Source of the DNA: Planctomycetota bacterium
Lineage (GTDB): Bacteria; Planctomycetota; B15-G4; JADJEK01
Reading direction: 5' to 3'
DNA: 60,617 nucleotides
Assembly: GCA_016213895.1 (NCBI GenBank)
Contig: JACQZJ010000055.1
Coordinates: 1 to 60,617 of the forward strand
Made by a program: the position numbers and the translations under genes. The notes below the pieces were generated by a model that had not been told where the DNA came from, did no database searches, and saw nothing but the letters and a program-made list of their open reading frames with translations. Position 1 is the stretch's first letter. Every line of letters starts with the position of its first letter. This document shows positions 41,666 through 50,115 of the stretch, one piece after another.

Positions 41666-42606
41666 GGCGCGGAGTCCCTTCGAACGTCGGGCTGAGCCTC
41701 GGATCGGCATGAGGCGGCCTCGATCCTGGATGCGAGGGCATCGAGGAGGTCGCCTGCGGCAGTGACTTCGATTCCGGCTCGATGGAGGATCTCCATGGCC
41801 CGAAGAACGCTCTGCAGGACCTCCGTTTGCTCGGCGATCGACAGAGCCGAGACAGGGAGAGCGTTCTCGGCCGTGGGGACCGTGGCGTAGGGCACGTAGT
41901 TCCAGAAGTCGACCTTGACGAAGCCCGCCTCTTGAAAGAGGTGCGCGAGCTCGGACAGCAGGCGCGAGTTCTGGGCGTAGATGCCGCAGCTTGCCGCGAA
42001 GCGCGGGGGAGTCGTGCCGAGGAGGCGGGAGCGGGCTCGGATTCGGAGGATGTTCGCGAGGATCGTGCCGAGATCCACGCGCCTTCGCATTCTCCTCAAG
42101 AGTCCCGGGTCAGCGGTGTCCACGCTCACGCGGATCGTGTGGAAGCGGGCCAGCACGCCAAGCTCCTCGTCCTGCAGATGGCGGGAGAGGTTGCTCGTGA
42201 TGTGAACCTGGAAGCCCGCGTCCAGGACGTTCCGGGCGAAGGCCACCCAGTCGTCGCGCAGGAGGGTCTCGCCGTGTCCGTTCAGGGCGACGGTAGGCAT
42301 GCCCAGCTTGGCGAGATCCTGGACCACCGCAAAGGCGTATTCGGGGGCAAGATCGGAGCCGACGTAGTCGGGCTGGCTGACGGCGCAGTAGACGCAGCGG
42401 AGGTTGCACCGGGACGTGAACTCGATGGCGGCGTGAAGGAGCCACGTGCTGGCGAGCGCATCTCCGGCGCCCGAGTCCATCAGCGCCGCGAGCGAAGGCA
42501 GACTGAGGGCCTGCGGGAGCAGTTCCCTCGAGAGGGTCGCCGACGGAGAATCGCCCACAGGCTTGCCTCCAGCGCGGTTTGGCGAATCGATCTCTTTTCG
42601 GAGCAT
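41662..42606 (-). CDS. Radical SAM protein
   Basis: 314 aa from ATG 42606. CNLRCVYC at 67-74 is the [4Fe-4S]/SAM motif (C67, C71, C74). GMPTVALNGHGETLL (about 95-110) corresponds to the conserved GGE-type loop. There is no SPASM or other cluster motif after about residue 260; this is supplied by the next gene. Such pairs are known in peptide or cofactor maturation, but no precursor peptide is evident nearby. Both genes lie between two halves of an interrupted cyclase gene, so the pair was probably acquired by insertion. Confidence 0.85.
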   Translation of the reverse strand: MLRKEIDSPNRAGGKPVGDSPSATLSRELLPQALSLPSLAALMDSGAGDALASTWLLHAAIEFTSRCNLRCVYCAVSQPDYVGSDLAPEYAFAVVQDLAKLGMPTVALNGHGETLLRDDWVAFARNVLDAGFQVHITSNLSRHLQDEELGVLARFHTIRVSVDTADPGLLRRMRRRVDLGTILANILRIRARSRLLGTTPPRFAASCGIYAQNSRLLSELAHLFQEAGFVKVDFWNYVPYATVPTAENALPVSALSIAEQTEVLQSVLRAMEILHRAGIEVTAAGDLLDALASRIEAASCRSEAQPDVRRDSAP

Positions 42607-42728
42607 GGGTGACGGATCTTGAGCGCTTCGGCAGGCTTCCCCCTCCCGACTTCGAGCCTCCGAGTCACGGCGGCGCCGAGGCGCTTTCGTGGCGACCCTG
42701 ACGAGTTCGGTTGCGGCGCCGCGGCGAT

Positions 42729-42761
42729 CTGTTGAGATACCGCGGCCGTCGAGGTCCGGGT
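42729..42761. repeat. 33-bp imperfect repeat, copy 2
   Basis: Second copy of the repeat at 40348-40380. It lies 122 bases upstream of the radical SAM start codon and directly before the C-terminal cyclase fragment. Confidence 0.7.
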
Positions 42762-42769
42762 CGGGCCGC

Positions 42770-42823
42770 GCGGCGCGCTGCTTGTCGGCATCGACACTCC
42801 GGGGGTGGACCCGGCCGGCGCGC
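42770..42823. repeat. 54-bp perfect direct repeat, copy 1
   Basis: Identical to 42982-43035. It corresponds to the GALLVGIDTPGVDPAGA part of the cyclase gene, copied 212 bases upstream of its proper place. Confidence 0.85.
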
Positions 42824-42981
42824 CGCGGCCGGCGGCCTCATTCCCGCCGAAGCCTTCCTCGGGCTCGACCTCGCCGACCCGCCGCGCATCCTGCTCAAGA
42901 CCTCGACCCACCCGGACGGCCGGCGCCAGCCCGAGGCGTTCGCCGCGCTCTCGCCAGATGCGGCGCTCGCCTTGGCGCAGG

Positions 42982-43035
42982 GCGGCGCGCTGCTTGTCGG
43001 CATCGACACTCCGGGGGTGGACCCGGCCGGCGCGC
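42982..43035. repeat. 54-bp perfect direct repeat, copy 2
   Basis: The copy in the natural context of the C-terminal cyclase fragment. Confidence 0.85.
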
Positions 43036-43218
43036 GTGAGCTGGCCGCGCATCTCATCCTGGCGAGTGCGGGCGTGCGCTGGCTGGAGAACCTCGACCTG
43101 TCGCGAGTCGAGCCAGGCATCTATGAGCTGATCGCCCTGCCGCTCAGGATCCCGGGCGCGGACGCGAGCCCGGTGCGCGCCGTGCTCGTCGAGCATCCGC
43201 TGCCAGCGAGGAAACCGC

Positions 43219-44634
43219 ATGCGTGATCGCCTGGCGCGTTCTCTCGTTCTGGCGGCCGGGGCGCTTCTCTGCGGGCTCGCGCCGGCGCGGGAAGAGGCCG
43301 CCGCGCCCCTGCCGCGCACCTGCGCCGAGTGGGAGCCGGCCCTCGGCACGCTCATCGCCTGGCCGCTCGCTCTGCCAAGGGACCTGGTCGTCGAGCTGGC
43401 GCGCGAGGCGCGCCTCTACGTGCTGGTGAAGGACGGCCCGGCCGAGGAGGATGCCCTCGATCAGTTCGAGGAGTGGGGCATCGACCTGACGCGCGTGGAG
43501 ATCATCCCCTCGACGGTGCAGACCTGCTGGACCAGGGACTACGGCATGCACCTGGTCTTCGGCGCGGACGGCGTCCTTCGCGGCGTGGACCCCATCTACA
43601 TCGACACTCCGATGTTCCAGGCGCCCGACGGCTGCGGCAAGTGCCAGTACCTGAGCCGCTATCCCGGCGACGATCGGGCGAACGAGGCGGCCGCGGCGCA
43701 CCTCGGCCTGCAGCTGATCAAGATGGAGGCCTACCTCACCGGCGGGAACTTCCTGGTGGACGGCCACGGCGCGGCCTTCTCCACCTGCGCCGTGGTGGGC
43801 GAGAACCAGCCGCTCATGAGCGAGGGGCAGATCCTCGAGCTGGTGCGGCAGCTCCTCGGCGTGGAGCGCTACCACCTGCTCGGCTGGACCGAGGAGTACG
43901 GCATCCAGCACATCGACTGCTGGTTCAAGCTGCTCGACCCGGAGACCATGCTGGTGAAGCGCGCTCCGACGGACCATCCCGAGCACGCGCGCGTCGAGGC
44001 CAACGTCGCGGTCCTGGAGAAGCTGACGAGCAGCTTCGGCCGTCCGTATCGCATCGTGCGCATCGACTGCCCGCGCTTCCGCGGGGACGCGATCGCGGCC
44101 TACACCAACTCGTACATCCTGAACGACACGGTGCACGTGCCGCTCTTCGGCGTGGCGGGCGACGAGGAGGCGCTCGACGTCTACCGGCGGAGCATGCCCG
44201 GGTACCGCGTGTTCGGCTGCCCCTGGCAGGGATGGCGGGAGTTCGACGCCCTGCATTGCCGCACGCGCGCGGTCTTCGACCCGCACATGATCCGCATGAG
44301 CCATGCGCCGCTGCGCGCGCCGCCGCCCGCGCCCGAGCCGTGCGAGGTGGCGGCGCTGATCGACGATCGCAGCGAGAGCGGGCTCGTGCGGGAGGCACTC
44401 TTCGTCGCCTGGCGGCGCTCCGGGCAAGCGGACTGGACGCGGGTCCCCTTCCTGGAAGGCGGCGCTCCCGACTTCTATCAAGCGGTCATTCCCGGCCAGG
44501 CGGATGGCGCGGCCGTCGAGTACTACATGCACGCGCAAGACGAGAGCGGCCGGGTGGCGACCCTGCCTCCGTCCGCCCCTGATGGCTTCTATACTATTCC
44601 CGCTGCGGGTGCGCCCGCGCACGAGAAGGAGTGA
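43219..44634 (+). CDS. Secreted agmatine-deiminase/peptidylarginine-deiminase family protein
   Basis: 471 aa from ATG 43219 (GAGGAAA upstream), signal peptide 1-23. Core of the PAD_porph family: CWTRDYGMHLVFG, YLTGGNFLVDGHG, YGIQHIDCWFKLL and DALHCRTRAVFD with H346-C347, the catalytic cysteine. Members deiminate guanidino groups (agmatine to N-carbamoylputrescine, or peptidyl arginine). The signal peptide favours an extracytoplasmic protein-modifying or degrading form. Extra residues after about 380 form a small Ig-like domain (AALIDDRSESGLVREALFVA). It may belong with the following lipoprotein gene. Confidence 0.85.
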   Translation: MRDRLARSLVLAAGALLCGLAPAREEAAAPLPRTCAEWEPALGTLIAWPLALPRDLVVELAREARLYVLVKDGPAEEDALDQFEEWGIDLTRVEIIPSTVQTCWTRDYGMHLVFGADGVLRGVDPIYIDTPMFQAPDGCGKCQYLSRYPGDDRANEAAAAHLGLQLIKMEAYLTGGNFLVDGHGAAFSTCAVVGENQPLMSEGQILELVRQLLGVERYHLLGWTEEYGIQHIDCWFKLLDPETMLVKRAPTDHPEHARVEANVAVLEKLTSSFGRPYRIVRIDCPRFRGDAIAAYTNSYILNDTVHVPLFGVAGDEEALDVYRRSMPGYRVFGCPWQGWREFDALHCRTRAVFDPHMIRMSHAPLRAPPPAPEPCEVAALIDDRSESGLVREALFVAWRRSGQADWTRVPFLEGGAPDFYQAVIPGQADGAAVEYYMHAQDESGRVATLPPSAPDGFYTIPAAGAPAHEKE

Positions 44635-44637
44635 GCG

Positions 44638-45789
44638 ATGAAGACGAGAACGTGGACCACGGCGGCGGCTCTCCTCGCCGTCCTGTGCGCGGTTGCCGGG
44701 TGCATCGTGCTCTCCGGCCAGCGCATCACCATCTTCCACGACCAGGCGGCCGACCGGCTGACGTTCCTGGTTGAGTACGACGGGGTGTTCGACTCGAAGG
44801 AGGCCGCGGAGGAAGGCGCCGAGGAGAAGCTGCGCGCGTTCCTGACCAACGGGGATGTGCTGCTCATCGACTGGTTCGGCCACATCCAGCGCGAGTTGAT
44901 GGAGAAGACGGCGGGCGAGCCCTCGACACCGCCGCTCCGGCGCGAGTTTCTGGCCGTGCTGCTCGAGAACCTGTCCGTGAAGACGCTCGGCCGCTATCGC
45001 GATCCGGAAGGCCGGGTGGGCGTGGCACAGGAGGTGTCGTTCGAGCAAGTGAGCCGCGTGCTCGCGGCCGCCAACGCGGCGATCAGCGAGGGAATCCTCC
45101 TGGACGAGTCCGTGCCGCCCGAGGATTGGCGCCGCACGGTAGATCGCCTGCGCGCTGCGGCGAAGGAGGGGCGGCAGTGGCTCAGGCTCGAAGGCCACTC
45201 GCTGGCGCTCGCCTTCCCCGTCCACCCGGCCGAGTGGGCGCGTCACGCGCGCGAGGGCCTGCTCGAGATGTTCGAGGACTGGGCGGACCACAACGCGAAG
45301 GAGGAGCGCGCCGCCGAGGAGGCGGATCCCGACTGGTTCCTGCGGCTGATCTCCTCCGGCCCGGTCTCCCTGCTGCAGAGTATGGGGGAAGTGACGCTCC
45401 GCGCCGGCGATCCGGATGGGCCGACCACCTTCCGCGTCGACCTGCGCGAGGGCTACCGGCCGAACCTCGAGCCGCAGATCGCCGCACTGGTGGAGGCCGA
45501 CCTCGACCGCGCGCAGGCGCAGGTGCTCCTGGCGCAGGCTGCCGAGAACGAGCCGCCGGTCGCGGTGCTTCCGTCGTGGGCTCCTCCCGAGGACGCGGTG
45601 CGCGCGGTCCTGGCCGTGCTTCAGGGCGTGGAAGGGGAAGAGCGCGAGGCGGCCGCGGCCTGGCTTGCGGCCTTCGCGGCTTCCTGGAACGGCGCCGAGG
45701 GTTTCCCGGCGGCGCCCGAGAGGGGCGCGGACGACGCGGCCTGGGCAGCGGCCTGGGCCGCCTGGTATCTGGACGTGTCCGGCCGATAG
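44638..45789 (+). CDS. Lipoprotein of unknown function
   Basis: 383 aa from ATG 44638 (GAAGGAG upstream), 3 bases after the deiminase stop. Lipobox VAGC with C22. The mature part is helix-rich and acidic, with no family I recognise; the segment FHDQAADRLTFLVEYDGVFD resembles the end of a lipid-binding sheet. Coupled to the deiminase gene by proximity. Confidence 0.75.
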   Translation: MKTRTWTTAAALLAVLCAVAGCIVLSGQRITIFHDQAADRLTFLVEYDGVFDSKEAAEEGAEEKLRAFLTNGDVLLIDWFGHIQRELMEKTAGEPSTPPLRREFLAVLLENLSVKTLGRYRDPEGRVGVAQEVSFEQVSRVLAAANAAISEGILLDESVPPEDWRRTVDRLRAAAKEGRQWLRLEGHSLALAFPVHPAEWARHAREGLLEMFEDWADHNAKEERAAEEADPDWFLRLISSGPVSLLQSMGEVTLRAGDPDGPTTFRVDLREGYRPNLEPQIAALVEADLDRAQAQVLLAQAAENEPPVAVLPSWAPPEDAVRAVLAVLQGVEGEEREAAAAWLAAFAASWNGAEGFPAAPERGADDAAWAAAWAAWYLDVSGR

Positions 45790-45835
45790 TGCGTTCTCCT
45801 CGCGCCCGTATTGCCGAGCGGAGTCCCGGGCCGCC

Positions 45836-45843
45836 GCTATGAT
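45836..45843 (+). promoter_or_regulatory. Putative -10 element (GCTATGAT)
   Basis: GCTATGAT, 68 bases before ATG 45912. A TTGCCG at 45811-45816 is the only -35-like hexamer but would need a 21-base spacer. Confidence 0.45.
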
Positions 45844-45911
45844 CCGGGCGGCGGCCGGGCGCGGATTCCGACCGGATCAGCGGTTTCGACACGGAAGGAG
45901 GCTTTTCAGCC

Positions 45912-46526
45912 ATGAAGTCGTGGAAGAGTGTGATCGGCGCGCTGGCGTGCGTGGCGCTTTGCGGCTCATTGACGGCGTGCCGGACGGAAGGGCTGGGCAA
46001 GGTGCCCCCGAAGCTGGTCGAGCTGTACGACCAGGGCGCGCCGGCGGGCGTGCTGGAGCTGGAGATCAGCCGCTCCGGCAGCATCGCCGAGATGGAGGTG
46101 GACATCCCGGTCGAGGCCCTGCCCGAGGCAGTGAGGAAGGCGGCGGAGGCGCGCGCGCCGGGCGCGGTCATCACGGGCGCGGAGCGCGAGATCCAGCTGA
46201 CGGGCGACGCCTGGGAGGTCAAGCTGCGCCACGAGGAGCGCGACTGGGAGTTCGTCATCGACGGGAGCGGCGCGATCCGCGAGACCGAGAAGGAGCTGCG
46301 GCGTGAGGAGACGCCCGAGGCCGTGCTCTCCGCGGCCGCGGCGGCGGTGCCGGGCGCGGAGTTCAAGAGCGTGGAGCTGATCGAGCACGGCCCCTTCCAG
46401 GAGTACCACGTCAAGCAGACCAAGGACGGCGCGAGCTACAAGGTCGTCCTGTCTCCCGATGGCAAGGTGAAGCGCGCGGTGCGCGAGGCGCGCGCCGAGA
46501 TCGAGATCCCGCTCAAGCAGACCTGA
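45912..46526 (+). CDS. PepSY-like lipoprotein
   Basis: 204 aa from ATG 45912 with AAGGAGG upstream. Lipobox LTAC (C23). The mature part contains two similar alpha/beta blocks: AVRKAAEARAPGAVITGAER...AWEVKLRHEERDWEFVIDG and AVLSAAAAAVPGAEFKSVEL...EYHVKQTKDGASYKVVLSP, each with the layout of a PepSY-like (BLIP-fold) domain. Such domains sit in envelope proteins and often inhibit or sense periplasmic enzymes. Function unknown. Confidence 0.78.
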   Translation: MKSWKSVIGALACVALCGSLTACRTEGLGKVPPKLVELYDQGAPAGVLELEISRSGSIAEMEVDIPVEALPEAVRKAAEARAPGAVITGAEREIQLTGDAWEVKLRHEERDWEFVIDGSGAIRETEKELRREETPEAVLSAAAAAVPGAEFKSVELIEHGPFQEYHVKQTKDGASYKVVLSPDGKVKRAVREARAEIEIPLKQT

Positions 46527-46612
46527 GCGGGCCGACCGGTCCTTCAGGCCGCGCGCCAGCGCATCCGATGTAGCCGGGATACGGCCGCCCGAGCCGCGGC
46601 CGCGAGGACGTA

Positions 46613-47686
46613 TTGCCCGTGGGGGACGGTCGCGAAGAGAGGACTGGCAGCGGCAGGCTCCGGCCGGCGAGGGCGGCGTTGGCCGCGTTCCTCGTCGCGC
46701 TGGCCGCCGCGCTGTTGCTGTGCTTCTCCGTGCCGCTCGTCGAGATCCACCACGCGGCCGAGACCTACGCGCGCCGCTCCGGCGACTTCACCGTGAACAT
46801 CACGGGTTCGCTCGGTCCGCACGCGACCGGCGCGAAGTACCGGCTCAACGGTGCGTCCTGGCGAGATCTGCGCTGCAGGGCCCCGCGCGTTCCGCCGCCG
46901 CGCTTCACGATCGAGCTGGACGCGGAAGAGCTGCGAAGCGGGAGGAACAGCCTGGAGATCGAGGCCAGCCTGCTCGGCATGGCGCGGCGCCTCACGGCGC
47001 TCTGCTTCGTCTACGACCCCGCGCCCGTGGTTCTGCCGCGGGTCGAGGACTGGTCGAGCAGCGACCTCGACGTGCAGGACGGCTGCTGGGAGACCTTCCA
47101 GCTCGACGGCCAGAGGCGCGTCCGCCCGAGGGTCGGCCACGAGGGCTACGACCGCATCGCCGTGGTCACGGGCGCGTTTTCCGGCGGCCGCAGGGTCGAG
47201 ACGGACGTGATCTTCCGCGGCAACGGCATGGATGGCCCCTTCGGCTTCGGCGTGCTGCCGCTCTGGGGCGGCCGCCCCGACGAGGAGAACGTGCTGCCGC
47301 GCCGCGGCTGGAACTTCAGCCTCGCCTGGTACTACTCCTACTACGAGGCGGTCGGGCAGGAGTTCTCCTACAAGCGCGGGGCAGAGCCGCCCGCGTGGGT
47401 CGCCACGTACCGCAACCTGGACCTGGAGCGCGACGTCAGGTATTTCGTGATCGTAGAGTGCTGGCCGCGGGCGGGCGAGACGGGCGAGCACGCGGGCTTC
47501 GAACAGAGGATGAAGTGGTGGCGCGAGGGCGAACCCGAGCCAGGAGAATGGATGGCGCTCTCCGACGCTGCGGGCGCCCCCCTGCCGCCGGGAGAGTTCT
47601 GCGTGGCGCTGATCTCGCACCGCAGCCAGGTCGACTTCGGCCCGGTCACGGTGAAGCCTCTTGGCCCGGGCGGCGCGCCGCGCTAG
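46613..47686 (+). CDS. Membrane-anchored protein of unknown function
   Basis: 357 aa from TTG 46613 (GAGGA upstream); GTG 46619 is an alternative. A single N-terminal membrane helix (about 20-42) precedes a beta-rich extracytoplasmic part, with FTIELDAEELRSGRNSLEIE and EDWSSSDLDVQDGCWETFQL typical of jelly-roll (LamG/DUF1080-like) domains. Function unknown; overlaps the start region of the next gene by about 139 bases in another frame. Confidence 0.65.
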   Translation: MPVGDGREERTGSGRLRPARAALAAFLVALAAALLLCFSVPLVEIHHAAETYARRSGDFTVNITGSLGPHATGAKYRLNGASWRDLRCRAPRVPPPRFTIELDAEELRSGRNSLEIEASLLGMARRLTALCFVYDPAPVVLPRVEDWSSSDLDVQDGCWETFQLDGQRRVRPRVGHEGYDRIAVVTGAFSGGRRVETDVIFRGNGMDGPFGFGVLPLWGGRPDEENVLPRRGWNFSLAWYYSYYEAVGQEFSYKRGAEPPAWVATYRNLDLERDVRYFVIVECWPRAGETGEHAGFEQRMKWWREGEPEPGEWMALSDAAGAPLPPGEFCVALISHRSQVDFGPVTVKPLGPGGAPR

Positions 47687-49881
47687 CGGCGGTCCTGGCC
47701 GCTGTCCTCTGGGCTGGTTGCTCGGACGGCGGCGGCGAGGAGGAAGGGCTGTTTCGCCGGCGCGTCATCGACGCGAGGCCGCCGGGCGGGGCGGACTGCT
47801 GCACCGACGTCCTCTGCCTGGGCGATATCAACGGCGACGGCCGCCTGGACGTGGTCATCGGCGCGGAGCACGCCTCCGACTTCGGCCTGGTGTGGTACGA
47901 GTACCCCACCTGGCGCAGGCGGCCCATCGCCGCGGGCGAGTTCACCACGGACGCCCAGACCGGCGACGTGGACCAGGACGGCGATTTCGACGTGATCGCC
48001 GGCAGCCTGGGCCAGGGGATCTGCTGGTACGAGAACCCGGGCGGCGCGCGCGCCGAGGCCTGGACCGCCCGCCTGATCGGCGCGGCGTACGGCCATGACC
48101 TCGAGGTTGGGGACGTCGACCAGGACGGCGACCTCGACGTCGTCACCTGCGATAAGCAGCGGGTCGTGCTCTGGCGGCAGGAAGAGGGCGCGCGCTGGAG
48201 CGAGGTCAAGGTCGTGGAGCGCGCCGGCGAGGGGATCGCGCTCTCTGACCTGGACGGCGACCGCGACCTGGACCTCGTGTACGGAGGCTCGTGGTTCGAG
48301 GCGCCGGAGAAGGCCGGCGCCGCCTGGCGCGAGACGTCCATCGACGGCTCCTGGCATCCCGAGACCCGAGCGAGAACCGGGGACATGAACGGCGACGGCC
48401 GGACGGACGTGGTCCTGTCGGTCTCAGAGGGGGCCGGGCCGCTCGCGTGGTTCGAGGCGCCGCTCGATCCCAGGGACGGCGGCTGGATCCGTCACGTGAT
48501 CGACGGCGAGGCGCTCGAGGGCGCGCACTCGCTGCAGCTCGCCGACCTCGACCTGGACGGCGTCCTTGACGTGGTCACGGCCGAGATGCACACCTCGGCG
48601 CGGCGCCGCGTGTTCGCCTACCTGAACGAGGGCGCGGCGTGGCGCAGGCTGCTTCTTTCCAGCGAGGGATCGCACAACCTGCGGGCCGGCGACCTCGACG
48701 GCGACGGCGACCCGGATCTCGTGGGCAAGAACTTCGCCGGCGAGGCGCGCGCGCTCGAGCTGTGGGAGAATCAGACGCGTTCAGCCGGCTGGCCCTGCGT
48801 TTTGGTCGACGGGGAGCGCCCGCAGACCCAGATGGGGAAGATGGGACTGGTCTTCGCCGATGCCGACGGCGACGGGCGGACCGACATCGTCGCGGGCTCG
48901 TACCTCTACCTGAATCCGATCGACGCGGCGCGCGAGCGCTGGCAGCGCGTCAAGCTGCCGGGCAACGTCGACGTGCACTTCCAGATCGACGTGGACGGAG
49001 ACCGCTGCTGTGACCTGATCGGCATCAGCGCCAACGACATCGTCTGGCTGGAGGCGGCGGACGGCGACGCCCGCGCGTGGCGCTCTCTGGTCGTCGGCTC
49101 GCTGCCCGAGGGCCGCACGCAGGGGTACGCGACGGCAGAACTCGTCGCCGGCGTACGCCCCGGCCTCCTGTTCACGCGCGGCCAAACGCTCCAGTTCCTG
49201 CAGGTGCCGGAGTCCGCTCCCGAGGAGAGCAAATGGCCGCGCTTCGTCGCTTCCACCGAGACCGGGGAGGACGGCATCGCGGCCGGCGACGTCGACCGGG
49301 ACGGTGACGTCGACGTGGCCGCGGGCTCGGCGGATGGACACCGCCTCCTGTGGCTGGAGAACCGCGGGGGCCTCGGCGCGCCGTTTCCCGCTCACGTGGT
49401 CGGTCACACGCGGCAGTGGCTGGACCGCATCGCGCTCGCCGACGTGAACGGCGATTCCCGCCTCGACATCGTCTCCGCCGAAGAGTCGCAGGACTGGGAG
49501 TACAACGCCGCGATCTCTTGGTGGGAGGCGCCTCTCGACGCCGCGGCGTCCCCGTGGACGCGGCACGAGGTGGCGCTCCTGAGATCGGTCAACAGCATGG
49601 ACGTCCGGGACCTGGACGGAGACGGCGACGCGGACATCGTCGCCGCGGAACACACCGATCAGCGCGACCCGGAGGCCGCGCCCGACAACCTCACCGCGGT
49701 GTTCGAGAACCGCGATCAGGGCAGCATCTGGGTCGTCCATCCCGTGGACATCTCGCACCGCTCCAGCCACCTCGGTGCGCGCCTCTGCGACGTCGATCAA
49801 GACGGCGACCTGGACATCGTCTCCATGGGCTGGCGCCAGTTCGCCTGCCTGCGCCTCTGGCTGAACCCGGAACGCGACTGA
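47548..49881 (+). CDS. FG-GAP/VCBS-repeat lipoprotein
   Basis: 777 aa if ATG 47548 is used; the real start is uncertain, since coding character and the lipoprotein signal (AALAAVLAAVLWAGCS) begin near 47650 and no ATG, GTG or TTG lies close by in this frame. About 13 FG-GAP/VCBS calcium-binding repeats of about 45-60 residues follow (GDINGDGRLDVVIG, GDVDQDGDFDVIAG, GDMNGDGRTDVVLS, DVNGDSRLDIVSAE and so on), each with the DxDxDGxxD loop. They form a beta-propeller that mediates surface adhesion or ligand binding. No catalytic domain is seen. Confidence 0.85.
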   Translation: MDGALRRCGRPPAAGRVLRGADLAPQPGRLRPGHGEASWPGRRAALAAVLAAVLWAGCSDGGGEEEGLFRRRVIDARPPGGADCCTDVLCLGDINGDGRLDVVIGAEHASDFGLVWYEYPTWRRRPIAAGEFTTDAQTGDVDQDGDFDVIAGSLGQGICWYENPGGARAEAWTARLIGAAYGHDLEVGDVDQDGDLDVVTCDKQRVVLWRQEEGARWSEVKVVERAGEGIALSDLDGDRDLDLVYGGSWFEAPEKAGAAWRETSIDGSWHPETRARTGDMNGDGRTDVVLSVSEGAGPLAWFEAPLDPRDGGWIRHVIDGEALEGAHSLQLADLDLDGVLDVVTAEMHTSARRRVFAYLNEGAAWRRLLLSSEGSHNLRAGDLDGDGDPDLVGKNFAGEARALELWENQTRSAGWPCVLVDGERPQTQMGKMGLVFADADGDGRTDIVAGSYLYLNPIDAARERWQRVKLPGNVDVHFQIDVDGDRCCDLIGISANDIVWLEAADGDARAWRSLVVGSLPEGRTQGYATAELVAGVRPGLLFTRGQTLQFLQVPESAPEESKWPRFVASTETGEDGIAAGDVDRDGDVDVAAGSADGHRLLWLENRGGLGAPFPAHVVGHTRQWLDRIALADVNGDSRLDIVSAEESQDWEYNAAISWWEAPLDAAASPWTRHEVALLRSVNSMDVRDLDGDGDADIVAAEHTDQRDPEAAPDNLTAVFENRDQGSIWVVHPVDISHRSSHLGARLCDVDQDGDLDIVSMGWRQFACLRLWLNPERD

Positions 49882-50115
49882 CAACGCACGCCAACCAGGC
49901 CTCGTTCCATTGCGGGGACGCGGTGCGCATGGGACTTGAGCGCAGAAACCATTCAAAGTCAGTGACTTACAGCGTTTCTCGCTCGGTCCAGCCGATACAG
50001 CCAATGCCCGCCGCTTGCAAGTCATGACGGGATCTCCATCCCAGGGAACCCACGCGGCCGTCCGATCGTCTAAAATCTGGCCTGGAGGGTCGGGGACCAT
50101 CTTGGAGCAGCAGCG
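49882..50115. other. Intergenic region with promoter-like element
   Basis: 234 bases without a gene. TAAAAT at 50071-50076, preceded by TC, stands 39 bases before the TTG start of the FG-GAP gene and may be its -10; no matching -35 at normal spacing is seen. Confidence 0.3.

Larger units (their letters stand above)
42747..43226 (+). pseudogene. C-terminal fragment of the cyclase/arylformamidase-family enzyme
   Basis: Reads GGLIPAEAFLGLDLADPPRI, LSPDAALALAQGGALLVGID, and VEPGIYELIALPLRIPGADA up to TGA 43226; these are the last three blocks of the cyclase family (the 'LvGiD', 'leGvd' and 'LPLRl' regions). No start codon and no N-terminal HxGTHxDAP motif. A 54-base stretch (42770-42823) duplicates 42982-43035 exactly, disturbing the frame at its 5' end. 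The fragment overlaps the start of the next gene by 8 bases. Confidence 0.75.

Noticed and set aside
42607-42728. Precursor peptide gene for the radical SAM enzyme
   Set aside because: No short open frame with a ribosome site and a peptide-like sequence was found on either strand.
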